From NCBI GenBank assembly GCA_012842745.1, contig DUSF01000004.1, positions 76,818-112,644 on the forward strand: a stretch of 35,827 nt of DNA, read 5' to 3'. A program made the translations under genes and the position numbers. The stretch comes from Bacillus sp. (in: firmicutes) (GTDB taxonomy: Bacteria > Bacillota > Bacilli > Bacillales > Bacillaceae_J). Under the pieces are notes generated by a model that saw only the letters and a program-made list of their open reading frames with translations, was not told where the DNA came from and made no database searches. This document shows positions 18,857 through 26,020 of the stretch, in pieces (the first letter of the stretch is position 1; every line of letters starts with the position of its first letter).

Positions 18857-20752
18857 TTATTTAGCTTTCTTTTTTGTAAGATTTTCAACAGGTTCATTTA
18901 GGAAACGAAGCAAGTCGCGCTGAATAACTTTATCCGAAAGTTCAAGCTCGTATTCAGCTGTTTCTTTTGGCTTTTCACAGTACATTTCATCTGCGGGAAG
19001 CCCCGTTCCTTTTGTCAAACATGTTCCTTGCGTGTAGATGAAGTGCTTCGTTACAAAGCTTCCATCACGGAACACAACCAAATCTTTTCGGTTTTTACTA
19101 AACAAATCTTCACCAAATTCAATATCCTTATCCGGTTTAATTCCAAGCAAGTTTAAAATCGTTGGTTTAACATCAATTTGTCCACCAATTGTATTGATTG
19201 TTTTTCCCTTCATTCCTGGAATGTGAATAATAAATGGAACTTTTTGCAATTCAATTTGAGTATCTGGTGTTATTTCTTTTCCAATCACTTGGCTCATCGC
19301 TCTATTATGGTTTTCAGAAATACCGTAATGGTCGCCATACATGACGACAATCGTGTTATCATAAAGGCCGCTTTCTTTTAACTGTTCGAAAAATACTTTC
19401 AATGACTCATCCAAATATCTAGCTGTTTGTACATAACGGTCTACCGAACCATCCCCAGTTTGCAAACGCGGGAAATCGATGTCCCCTTCATCAAGAATAT
19501 ACGGGAAGTGGTTCGTTAATGTAAGCATTTTGGCATGGAACGGCTGTGGCAAGCTCTCCAGTAACGGTATTGATTGCTCAAAGAAAGGTATATCCTTTAA
19601 ACCATAGTTTACTGAGTTTTCATCCGTTACATGATAATATGTTTCATCAAAAAAGTGATCATAGCCCAATGCTTTATACATTAAATCACGATTCCAGAAA
19701 CTTTTATTGTTGCCATGCAATGATGCCGTTGTATAGCCATTTTCTTTTAAAATTTCCGGAAGAGCATAATACTTATTTTGTGCATTTTGAGTAAATACTG
19801 CTCCACTTGGTAATGGATATAATGAGTTATCATTTAAAAACTCAGCATCAGACGTTTTCCCTTGTCCAGTCTGATGATAGAAATTATTGAAATAAAAACT
19901 TTCTTGAACTAATTCGTTTAAGAAAGGTGTGACTGGTTGGCCTTCCACTTCATAATTGATTAACCAATTTTGGAACGATTCTAAAGAAATTAAAATAACG
20001 TTTTTATCTTTAGCAATGCCAGTCATTTCATTATCTTGTTTAATGCCATCATTCACATAGTTTTCTATTTCAATGATGTCGCTACCTTCCGCAAACGCAC
20101 GTTGTGCCGATGCCTTTGAATGCATAAATAAATCATACACATGATAATTGTAAACACCAAGGTATTTCACTAACATCGCACGGTCAAATGTTCTTGTTAA
20201 TAACTGCGGCCTTTGTGTTTCTGCTAAAGCTACGTTAAAAATAAGCAAAGCTACAGAAGCAAGCATTAAAAAGTGTTTCATTGGCTTTCTGACAGCTAAA
20301 ATCTTTATTTCTTTCTTTCTAGCAATAATTGCTAATAAAGCAATATCAATAAAAAATAATACATCCGTAATCTTCATTAATTCTAACGCACTACCGCCTA
20401 TTTGAGTGAAATTATTTACTTGGAACAAGACCGGAATTGTAATAAAATCGTTGAAAAAGCGATAATACACCATATTTGCAAACATGATAAATGTAAAAAT
20501 AAAGCTACATACTACAATTACCCTTCTAGTTAACTTTCTCCTAATTACAAATGCAAGCATAAATAATATTAAAATAGGAGCAAGTGGATTTAGGATAAGG
20601 ATAAATTCCTCTACAGGATTCCCAATAGGAAGATTAAAAATAAATCGATTAACTATATATGATTTGATCCATAATAAAAAAATGGCAGCTATTAAAAACT
20701 TTTCATCAATATTTGGTTGAAAGTTTTTGATTTTGGTCAGTAATCCCTTCAT
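18857..20752 (-). CDS. ltaS: Lipoteichoic acid synthase family protein (LtaS-like)
   Basis: This 631-residue membrane enzyme has five hydrophobic helices in the first 175 residues and an outer sulfatase-fold domain from about 240. Catalytic residues fit LtaS: Glu258 (ISLESFQ), the nucleophile Thr300 (GQGKTSDAEF), a Trp in FWNRD and the metal site YGDHYG. It transfers glycerol phosphate from phosphatidylglycerol to the growing polyglycerolphosphate chain. The stretch around SKASAQRAFAEG (212-223) resembles the signal-peptidase cut that frees the outer domain. Bacillus has several paralogues (LtaS, YfnI, YqgS, YvgJ), and I cannot tell which this is. It is a single gene, with GGGGGAA before the ATG. 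Confidence 0.9.
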   Translation of the reverse strand: MKGLLTKIKNFQPNIDEKFLIAAIFLLWIKSYIVNRFIFNLPIGNPVEEFILILNPLAPILILFMLAFVIRRKLTRRVIVVCSFIFTFIMFANMVYYRFFNDFITIPVLFQVNNFTQIGGSALELMKITDVLFFIDIALLAIIARKKEIKILAVRKPMKHFLMLASVALLIFNVALAETQRPQLLTRTFDRAMLVKYLGVYNYHVYDLFMHSKASAQRAFAEGSDIIEIENYVNDGIKQDNEMTGIAKDKNVILISLESFQNWLINYEVEGQPVTPFLNELVQESFYFNNFYHQTGQGKTSDAEFLNDNSLYPLPSGAVFTQNAQNKYYALPEILKENGYTTASLHGNNKSFWNRDLMYKALGYDHFFDETYYHVTDENSVNYGLKDIPFFEQSIPLLESLPQPFHAKMLTLTNHFPYILDEGDIDFPRLQTGDGSVDRYVQTARYLDESLKVFFEQLKESGLYDNTIVVMYGDHYGISENHNRAMSQVIGKEITPDTQIELQKVPFIIHIPGMKGKTINTIGGQIDVKPTILNLLGIKPDKDIEFGEDLFSKNRKDLVVFRDGSFVTKHFIYTQGTCLTKGTGLPADEMYCEKPKETAEYELELSDKVIQRDLLRFLNEPVENLTKKKAK

Positions 20753-21051
20753 GATTTTGAATTCCCCCTTATCTTTTAACGCTGCTTCTCTCTTTCTTAA
20801 TCTATCTTTAATTTTATAAATAAATTCGTATTAAAAAAGGAATCAATGACAAGTATCTTACTACTTTCTTATGTAAGTTGCAACATATAAATCTTGAAGC
20901 TTTGTTAATAAATTGAAGCACTACCTATATTATTACATATATTACAATATCCACCATTCCCCCTAAGTATTAATTAAATCATAAGTATTAGACGATTACA
21001 AATCGTCAAAAGTTTCACTATTACTGAATTTCATTTACCGAGATCTAATCA
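20753..21051. other. Intergenic region between ltaS-like gene and the terC riboswitch promoter
   Basis: About 300 AT-rich bases between divergent transcripts. It must hold the ltaS promoter, but I see no convincing -35/-10 pair. The only structure is a short GACGAT/ATCGTC inverted repeat near 20992-21008. I find no open frame with a ribosome site. Confidence 0.5.
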
Positions 21052-21081
21052 TTGACAAAAGCGCCCTATACCTTATATGAT
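21052..21081 (+). promoter_or_regulatory. Sigma-A promoter of the Mn2+ riboswitch-terC transcript
   Basis: Perfect TTGACA (21052-21057) and TATGAT (21076-21081) with an 18-base spacer on the plus strand, about 30 bases before the aptamer. Confidence 0.8.
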
Positions 21082-21111
21082 AAATACATAATTTAATTAA
21101 GCTTTTCTTTC

Positions 21112-21217
21112 CAAAGGGGAGTAGCGTCAAGGTTTAACCTTGAAACAAAGTCGTCAATTCATGGAGTGCTATCCATCGGCTTTGTTAACATGATACATGT
21201 TTAGCAAGACCTTTGCC
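21112..21217 (+). ncRNA. yybP-ykoY manganese riboswitch
   Basis: The plus strand carries CAAAGGGGAGTAGC, GTCGTCAATTC, GGCTTTGTTAACATGA and GCAAGACCTTTG, the conserved blocks of the yybP-ykoY class; CAAAGG and CCTTTG close the P1 stem. The 3' strand of P1 is also the 5' strand of the terminator, so Mn2+ binding would prevent termination and switch on the downstream TerC-type exporter. Confidence 0.95.
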
Positions 21218-21247
21218 TTATTTAAAAATGGGGCAAGGGTCTTTTTT
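21207..21247 (+). terminator. Riboswitch-controlled terminator before terC
   Basis: AGACCTTTGCC pairs with GGGCAAGGGTCT (11 bp, one G-U), followed by seven T. It overlaps the P1 strand of the manganese aptamer, which is the expected mutually exclusive design. Confidence 0.9.
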
Positions 21248-21273
21248 ATTTTTTATAAAATGGAGGTATGGAA

Positions 21274-21948
21274 ATGGAATTTCTTACAGCACTATTAGCA
21301 ATTGTTATCATCGATTTAGTTTTGGCAGGTGATAATGCCATTGTCATTGGGCTTGCCGCACGAAATTTACCGAAAGAAAAACAAAAAACCGTTATATTAT
21401 GGGGAACAATTGGCGCCGTCCTCATCCGCGCCCTTGCAACCATCGCGATTGTATGGCTGCTAAAAGTCCCAGGATTGCTGCTTGTCGGCGGCATTCTCCT
21501 AGTCTGGATTGCGTATAAGTTATTAGTTGAGGAAAAAGGGCATGAAGTAAAAGCTGGTGATAGTATAATGGCAGCGATTAGAACGATTATTATTGCCGAT
21601 GCAGCAATGGGGATTGACAATGTATTAGCCGTTGCAGGTGCAGCACAGGGCAGTGTTTGGCTTGTCATTTTAGGATTAATGATTTCGGTTCCGATTGTCG
21701 TTTGGGGAAGCACCATTATCATTAAATGGATGGAGCGTTATCCGGTTATTATTACAATTGGTTCCGGAATACTAGCTTGGACTGCGGCAAAAATGATTGT
21801 TGCTGAACCTTTCATGAAAACATTTTTTGCAAACGACTTTTTGAAATACGGCTTTGAATTTCTCGTAATAGCCGCAGTTATTGTTGCAGGTAAAATAAAG
21901 AAAATGAATCGCTCAAAAAACCAACTAGCGACAGATCATCTTTCTTAG
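21274..21948 (+). CDS. TerC-family manganese exporter (YkoY/MeeY-like)
   Basis: This 224-residue membrane protein has about seven helices and both TerC metal motifs: DLVLAGDNAIVIGLAA in helix 1 and DAAMGIDNVLAVAGAA in the second half. TerC proteins of this size in Bacillus (YkoY, YceF) export Mn2+, loading secreted metalloenzymes such as LtaS. The Mn2+ riboswitch directly upstream supports this. The second ATG (21274) is chosen because GGAGG is seven bases away, whereas for the first ATG (21268) it is one base away. Its divergent neighbour is an LtaS-like enzyme, itself Mn-dependent, which makes the pairing functionally sensible. Confidence 0.92.
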   Translation: MEFLTALLAIVIIDLVLAGDNAIVIGLAARNLPKEKQKTVILWGTIGAVLIRALATIAIVWLLKVPGLLLVGGILLVWIAYKLLVEEKGHEVKAGDSIMAAIRTIIIADAAMGIDNVLAVAGAAQGSVWLVILGLMISVPIVVWGSTIIIKWMERYPVIITIGSGILAWTAAKMIVAEPFMKTFFANDFLKYGFEFLVIAAVIVAGKIKKMNRSKNQLATDHLS

Positions 21949-21952
21949 AAAT

Positions 21953-22001
21953 AAAGGGCTGTCATCATTGCTATAGTAGAAACAATGATGACAGCCCTTT
22001 T
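21953..22001. terminator. Bidirectional terminator between terC and dedA
   Basis: AAAGGGCTGTCATCATTG and CAATGATGACAGCCCTTTT give an 18-bp perfect stem with a 12-base loop. T runs on the plus strand and A runs at the other side let it serve the convergent genes on both strands. Confidence 0.92.
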
Positions 22002-22036
22002 CACCTATGTATTTAGATAGTTATGTTTTTTTTAAA

Positions 22037-22651
22037 TCACATTTTTTTTGCTTTCCTTGATTTAATAAAAGTAAACAGAAAAATAAGAAAAACAATAACA
22101 ATCCCAACATAAGCAACATTGGAATAAACATCCATATATCCCACAATCGAATCCCAAGATTCCCCCACTGAAGCGCCAAGTTTAATAAGTACAATATTCC
22201 AGATACATGTTCCGACTGTTGTCAAAATAAGAAATAAAACGAATTTCATATTGGACATTCCCGCTGGAATGGAAATTAAACTTCTAATTAACGGCACAAA
22301 GCGGCAAAAAAATACCGTCCACGGCCCATATTTATCAAACCAAGCATCCGCTTTATATAAATCGTCTCTTGTTAAGCGCAGGATGCGCCCCCATTTGTCA
22401 ATGATTTTTTCCATATTTTCTACGTCTAAAAGCAAGCCGATTCCGTAAAGGACAACAGCGCCAAGCACGGAGCCAATCGTTGAGGCAATTACGACGCCCG
22501 TAATTGTTAAATCAGTATTAGTTGTCATAAACCCGCCAAAAGTCAAAATGACTTCTGAAGGTATTGGCGGAAAAATATTTTCCAGTGCAATCAAAAGCAA
22601 AATTCCAATATACCCATAATCATTAATAATATTTATTAACCAATTTTCCAT
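22037..22651 (-). CDS. DedA-family membrane protein
   Basis: This 204-residue protein of the DedA/SNARE-associated family begins with a short helix followed by ENIFPPIPSEVILTFGGF, the signature amphipathic re-entrant motif. A second one, FCRFVPLIRSLISIPAGMSNM at about 115-135, carries the conserved Arg. DedA proteins are proposed to be lipid flippases or scramblases; in Bacillus some move undecaprenyl phosphate or phosphatidylethanolamine. Which of these applies cannot be read here. AGGAG precedes the ATG. It stands alone, convergent with terC. Confidence 0.9.
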   Translation of the reverse strand: MENWLINIINDYGYIGILLLIALENIFPPIPSEVILTFGGFMTTNTDLTITGVVIASTIGSVLGAVVLYGIGLLLDVENMEKIIDKWGRILRLTRDDLYKADAWFDKYGPWTVFFCRFVPLIRSLISIPAGMSNMKFVLFLILTTVGTCIWNIVLIKLGASVGESWDSIVGYMDVYSNVAYVGIVIVFLIFLFTFIKSRKAKKM

Positions 22652-22779
22652 ACTACACTCCTACTCATTATTCTTTAGGATTTTCCACTATAGTATAACA
22701 AGAATACAAGAAAAAAACGAAAACTTTTCACAATTCAAACGAAAACCCTACTATATTTGTCCTAGCTAGCTACTCGTCC

Positions 22780-22817
22780 ACATTCATATACTGTTGTGTA
22801 CTCAATTATATGAATGT
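22780..22817. repeat. 11-bp perfect inverted repeat before the small Sm-like gene
   Basis: ACATTCATATA (22780-22790) and TATATGAATGT (22807-22817) are exact reverse complements with a 16-base spacer. It ends next to the ribosome site of the following gene, so it may be an operator or an RNA hairpin controlling translation. Confidence 0.8.
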
Positions 22818-22830
22818 AGGGGGTGAACGA

Positions 22831-23097
22831 ATGTCTGCACATTATTATCATTTATGTTGCAAAAATATTGGCAGGCCTGTTGAAATAAGAACTCGTGACG
22901 GAAGAGTCCATAGAGGTATGATAACACATGTTGATAATCGGAATGTTTATGTTAGACCATTTGGAGGCGGGCGAAATCTAGGAGGCTTTGGATTTGGATT
23001 TTGGAGGCCTTGGGGCTTTGGTGTTGCTGCATTTGGAATTGGCGTTGCATTTGGATCGATTGCTACACTTGCTTTCCTTCCATTTTTCTGGTGGTAA
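22831..23097 (+). CDS. Small protein: Sm-like head plus Gly/aromatic hydrophobic tail
   Basis: This 88-residue protein is of unknown function. Residues 13-45 (GRPVEIRTRDGRVHRGMITH and following strand) look like an Sm-like/SH3-type small barrel with the typical pattern of a charged hairpin and a turn at Asp-Gly. Residues 46-66 are Gly/Phe/Trp-rich, and 67-88 are hydrophobic enough to span a membrane (AFGIGVAFGSIATLAFLPFF). Similar short proteins exist in Bacillus, where they are unnamed. The start is the ATG at 22831, four bases after AGGGGGTGA; an upstream in-frame ATG (22810) sits inside an inverted repeat. It has a strong bidirectional terminator. Confidence 0.75.
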   Translation: MSAHYYHLCCKNIGRPVEIRTRDGRVHRGMITHVDNRNVYVRPFGGGRNLGGFGFGFWRPWGFGVAAFGIGVAFGSIATLAFLPFFWW

Positions 23098-23099
23098 AC

Positions 23100-23143
23100 A
23101 AATGAAGCGGGACAAGGGGCGGGTCCCTTGTCCCGCTTCATTT
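23100..23143. terminator. Bidirectional 18-bp hairpin terminator
   Basis: AAATGAAGCGGGACAAGG and CCTTGTCCCGCTTCATTT pair perfectly around an 8-base GC loop. It lies between convergent genes and its right arm overlaps the stop codon of the DUF2268 gene by two bases. Confidence 0.9.
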
Positions 23144-23918
23144 ATATTTGCGCAATTTCATTTGCTTCTTTGACTAATAAATCTTTACTACCAATCCCCT
23201 TTTCATCTACATATTTTTTCACTAAATAATAGCCAACACAATAACCAAGCATTTTCGGGTATGATAAACGCATTCCATACAATAGCTCATGATGCTGACG
23301 TTGGACATTTCTTATATTTCTATTTGGAAGGATTAACCTTTGCCACATTTTTTCAAGCTCATCATTTGAATAATATGATGTATAGCCCGCTTGGTATTGC
23401 GTACCGAATCTTTCCCGAACGGCATTTTCCGCCAATCCCTCCAAAATAATCGTATCTAATAAAACATAATCTGCTTCTTTTTTCGAAAATTTACATAAAC
23501 GGCACACATGATTATATTCATGGGTCAAGAGTGCCTTTAGTTCATTTTCTGATGTCTGTTCTGAAACAAATAAAAATAATTTGTCCTTAAAGGCTAAGCC
23601 TGACTTTCCGTTAAACTCTTGTTTAATTTTGCGGTTTCTCGAATCTGCTGGAAAAATAAAAATCGGGACATTCGGCCCGCCCCACAATTTCCGCAGTAAG
23701 CGCTGCTCTTTCTCGGCAATTTCCCACACTTTATTTTTTCGTATCACCTCGACTTGCTCCATTCCTCTACGATAAGGGCGATACATACCATGCACTGTTA
23801 AATAGTCATAAATTTCCGGAGCAGAAACGCCAGCAAAAAATTCAGTAAGCTTTTCACATAATTCAATTGGGTTATCGTAAGAATTGACTAACCATTCATC
23901 TGTTCTGATAACGCTCAT
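23142..23918 (-). CDS. DUF2268-type putative zinc protease (YjaZ-like)
   Basis: This 258-residue protein has the metalloprotease motif HEYNH at residues 133-137, with the following ILEGLAEN (158-165) providing a probable third Zn ligand (Glu160 or Glu164), as in gluzincins. No signal peptide or membrane segment is visible, so it is probably cytoplasmic. It resembles the DUF2268 family including B. subtilis YjaZ. Substrate is unknown. GAGGTG lies five bases before the ATG. It is alone in its transcription unit and shares a terminator with the convergent gene. Confidence 0.82.
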   Translation of the reverse strand: MSVIRTDEWLVNSYDNPIELCEKLTEFFAGVSAPEIYDYLTVHGMYRPYRRGMEQVEVIRKNKVWEIAEKEQRLLRKLWGGPNVPIFIFPADSRNRKIKQEFNGKSGLAFKDKLFLFVSEQTSENELKALLTHEYNHVCRLCKFSKKEADYVLLDTIILEGLAENAVRERFGTQYQAGYTSYYSNDELEKMWQRLILPNRNIRNVQRQHHELLYGMRLSYPKMLGYCVGYYLVKKYVDEKGIGSKDLLVKEANEIAQI

Positions 23919-23935
23919 ATCAACACCTCATTTTC

Positions 23936-24153
23936 GGAAGCAGGGGACGGTTCGATAGTACTGAAAAAGTAGTTTTCATAATGCACATATATTTCAAATA
24001 TATGGCAATCGGACAATAAATCGCCTTGGGCGGACAATAAGTTGCCTGATCTCGACAATAAATGCCTCTTATTGGACAATAAAAGTGATTCTAGGACAAT
24101 AAGTTTGAAATGGCTCGATTTTTTCAGGCGTCTCGGACGGTTCTTGTGCTTCC
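23936..24153. repeat. Interrupted palindromic repeat with duplicated GGACGGTTC
   Basis: GGAAGCAGGGGACGGTTC at 23936-23953 and GGACGGTTCTTGTGCTTCC at 24135-24153 would together form one imperfect palindrome of about 29 bases. GGACGGTTC is duplicated directly on both sides of 181 intervening bases (23954-24134). Near the ends of the insert, 7 bases in from each, CTGAAAAA and TTTTTCAG are inverted copies. It looks like a small insertion or a recombination between two palindromic elements. Confidence 0.65.
24010..24103. repeat. 21-bp tandem array with GGACAATAA core
   Basis: GACAATAA recurs at 24012, 24033, 24054, 24075 and 24095: steps of 21, 21, 21 and 20 bases. Between the cores the sequence is only partly conserved (often TnGCCT). 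The whole space 23919-24255 has no gene; this array and the interrupted palindrome around it are all I see. Confidence 0.85.
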
Positions 24154-24255
24154 ATGCATATTTTTTCTCGTATAAATACGATATGCAGATGTTCTATAAG
24201 CGCTACTATCACCAGAAGGACTGATACCACGCAATCCAGCAAGGAATCCTAGTCC

Positions 24256-24357
24256 TTATAACAAAATACTTGTGAACTTCCCTATTACACAGATCACTAA
24301 AATCAACGCTAAATGGAGAAAAGCCATAACAATCATATCTTCTATTTCTTCTTCCAT
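24256..24357 (-). CDS. Candidate 33-residue single-pass membrane peptide
   Basis: The frame encodes MEEEIEDMIVMAFLHLALIL and then a further hydrophobic stretch ending KFTSILL. Acidic residues 2-7 are followed by a continuous hydrophobic helix from about residue 8 to 27, with one Lys near the C terminus, as in many small membrane proteins. GGGGGAG is seven bases before the ATG, and TATACT lies about 30 bases further upstream as a possible -10 box. No family is recognised. A 64-codon overlapping frame on the same strand starts at TTG and has no ribosome site, so I prefer this one. Expression is unproven. Confidence 0.6.
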   Translation of the reverse strand: MEEEIEDMIVMAFLHLALILVICVIGKFTSILL

Positions 24358-24429
24358 ATACTGTCTCCCCCTGCAACATTACTACTTTAGTATATTTAGA
24401 CAAGTTATAAATTATGAAAAAAAGCTATA

Positions 24430-24463
24430 AAAAAGAGAGTCAACCAAATAATTGATTGCTCTC
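24430..24463 (-). terminator. Terminator of the CNNM/CBS transporter gene
   Basis: GAGAG/CTCTC and AATCA/TGGTT form a stem with a small internal loop, 11 bases after the gene's stop, followed by six T on the minus strand. Confidence 0.75.
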
Positions 24464-24474
24464 CTAAAAATGTT

Positions 24475-25806
24475 TTATTCTGAAACAATGGCCAATGATG
24501 GAGTCATGCGGGTAATTTTTACTGAGATAATATGGTGCTCTTCCATTTCGACCACCTTAAATTGGTAGTCGAGCTTTTCAATATAATCACCTTGTTCTAT
24601 ATCTAAATTCTCCGTTAAAATCCAGCCGCCGATTGTGTCAACATCTTCATGGTTTATTTGTATTCCAAGAAGTTCATTAATATCATCAACTAAAACCTTT
24701 CCATCAACTACAAATTCATCATCATCCAATTTTTGAATTGGCGGTTTTTCATCAATATCAAATTCATCGTGAATATCGCCGACAATTTCTTCAATAATAT
24801 TTTCAACAGTCACTAACCCAGATGTTCCGCCATACTCATCTACTAAAATTGCCATATGAATTCGTTCTTTTTGCATTTTCAAAAGCAAATCATGAATTGG
24901 AAGAGATTCAATGACTTTAATTAATGGTCTGATATAATGTTCTACTGTATCATTTAGATTAACGGTGCCACCAACAAAATCTTTAAAAATCTCTTTCATA
25001 TGAATAATCCCAATAATATTGTCCTTATCCCCATCCATGACAGGGTATCTTGTAAACTGTTCCTCGCGAATTAACTCGATAAGCTCTTGCATTGTCTGAC
25101 TTTTTTCAATCACAACCATTTCAGTTCGTGGAATCATAATTTCCTTGGCAATTCTATTGTCAAAGTCAAAAATATTTTGTACATATTGATATTCAGATTG
25201 ATTGATTTCGCCGCTTTCATAGCTTTCAGAAAGAATGTAACGCAACTCTTCCTCAGAGTGAACGACTTCATGTTCAGATGCTGGCTTCAAACCTACTAAT
25301 CTTGTTAGACCACGAGCAGAACCATTCAGCACCCAAATAAATGGATACATAATTTTATAGAATATCATCAATGATTTAGCAGTTCTTAAGCTGACTTCTT
25401 CAGCTTTTTGAATTGCTAAAGTTTTTGGAGCCAATTCACCAACAACTACGTGCAGGAATGTAATCAACGCAAAAGCAATCGCAAAAGAAAGGACCGTAGC
25501 AACGGAATCAGGAATATGAAGGCTCTCAAATATAGGGTGCAACAGTCGCTCAATCGTTGGTTCACCTAACCAACCTAACCCTAAAGCTGTTATTGTAATT
25601 CCTAATTGGCAAGCTGAAAGGTATTCATCTAAATTGCTAATAACCTTTTTCGCTGCGAGAGCTTTTTTATTCCCTTCATCAATCAATTGTTCAATCCTTG
25701 AGCTTCTCACTTTCACAAGCGCAAATTCCGCTGCGACAAAATAACCTGTCATCGCAATAAGAATGGCGACCAAAAATATGTTTACTATGTCCAAATGAGG
25801 ACTCAT
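24475..25806 (-). CDS. CNNM/CBS/CorC-HlyC family ion transporter (MpfA/YhdP-like)
   Basis: This 443-residue protein has a CNNM (DUF21) membrane domain of about three to four helices (residues 5-195, with ACQLGITITALGLGWLGEP and HVVVGELAPKTLAIQKAE), a CBS pair (about 205-335, IMIPRTEMVVIEK, VDEYGGTSGLVTVENIIEEI) and a C-terminal CorC_HlyC domain (to 435). Members export Mg2+ (MpfA in B. subtilis) or act in metal resistance; the hemolysin name is historical. The ATG at 25806 follows an in-frame TAA and has only a weak site directly upstream; AGGGGG is 28 bases away, with a hairpin between. The paralogue identity (YhdP, YhdT, YqhB, YugS) is not resolved. Confidence 0.9.
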   Translation of the reverse strand: MSPHLDIVNIFLVAILIAMTGYFVAAEFALVKVRSSRIEQLIDEGNKKALAAKKVISNLDEYLSACQLGITITALGLGWLGEPTIERLLHPIFESLHIPDSVATVLSFAIAFALITFLHVVVGELAPKTLAIQKAEEVSLRTAKSLMIFYKIMYPFIWVLNGSARGLTRLVGLKPASEHEVVHSEEELRYILSESYESGEINQSEYQYVQNIFDFDNRIAKEIMIPRTEMVVIEKSQTMQELIELIREEQFTRYPVMDGDKDNIIGIIHMKEIFKDFVGGTVNLNDTVEHYIRPLIKVIESLPIHDLLLKMQKERIHMAILVDEYGGTSGLVTVENIIEEIVGDIHDEFDIDEKPPIQKLDDDEFVVDGKVLVDDINELLGIQINHEDVDTIGGWILTENLDIEQGDYIEKLDYQFKVVEMEEHHIISVKITRMTPSLAIVSE

Positions 25807-25840
25807 GCCCAGTTAAACTGAGCAGAGTCATTCACCCCCT
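25800..25840 (-). promoter_or_regulatory. Start-codon hairpin and distant ribosome site of the CNNM/CBS gene
   Basis: On the minus strand AGGGGG (25835-25840) is followed by a hairpin whose arms are GACTC-TGC-CAGTT and AACTG-GCA-GAGTC (25800-25829). The ATG is within the 3' arm. Folding would bring the ribosome site nearer but hide the start codon, so translation may depend on the fold. Confidence 0.5.
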
Positions 25841-25917
25841 ACTAAATGCTAAAATGACACTTAGTTACTAATGTAACTGCTGTTCATTTCATTTATTCAT
25901 TGTTTATATTAGAAAGA

Positions 25918-25923
25918 ATTATA
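25918..25923 (-). promoter_or_regulatory. Predicted -10 box of the CNNM/CBS gene
   Basis: TATAAT on the minus strand, giving a leader of about 105 bases. No clean -35 is present. The leader has another small inverted repeat, AGTTAC/GTAACT. Confidence 0.4.
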
Positions 25924-25974
25924 GCATAAAAAGCATGCGGTTACACGTTTAACTTCCACAGCATTTTTTTCATA

Positions 25975-26003
25975 GACTATCCGTAATATGATTATTTTCT
26001 ATC
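25975..26003. repeat. Dispersed repeat A, copy 1
   Basis: GACTATCCGTAATATGATTA and the following TTTTCTATC match 30013-30041 with 3 differences in 29 bases, and more weakly 34680-34710. The other two copies lie immediately behind SLH genes, so this one may be the tail of a lost SLH gene. Confidence 0.7.
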
Positions 26004-26020
26004 TTAATTATTCATCAAAA

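Noticed and set aside
21246-21722. 158-codon minus-strand frame opposite terC
   Set aside because: Antisense of a hydrophobic gene; the plus strand has riboswitch, ribosome site and TerC motifs.
24010-24103. CRISPR array
   Set aside because: Period of 21 bp with cores of 8-9 bases is far too short for repeat-spacer units, and no cas genes are present.
24209-24403. 64-codon minus-strand frame with TTG start
   Set aside because: No ribosome site at the TTG, and it overlaps a shorter ATG frame with a good site and a clear membrane helix.
25807-25835. Leader peptide gene for the CNNM/CBS transporter
   Set aside because: The GTG frame of 10 codons overlaps the ribosome site itself and shows no run of regulatory codons; the hairpin explains the sequence better.
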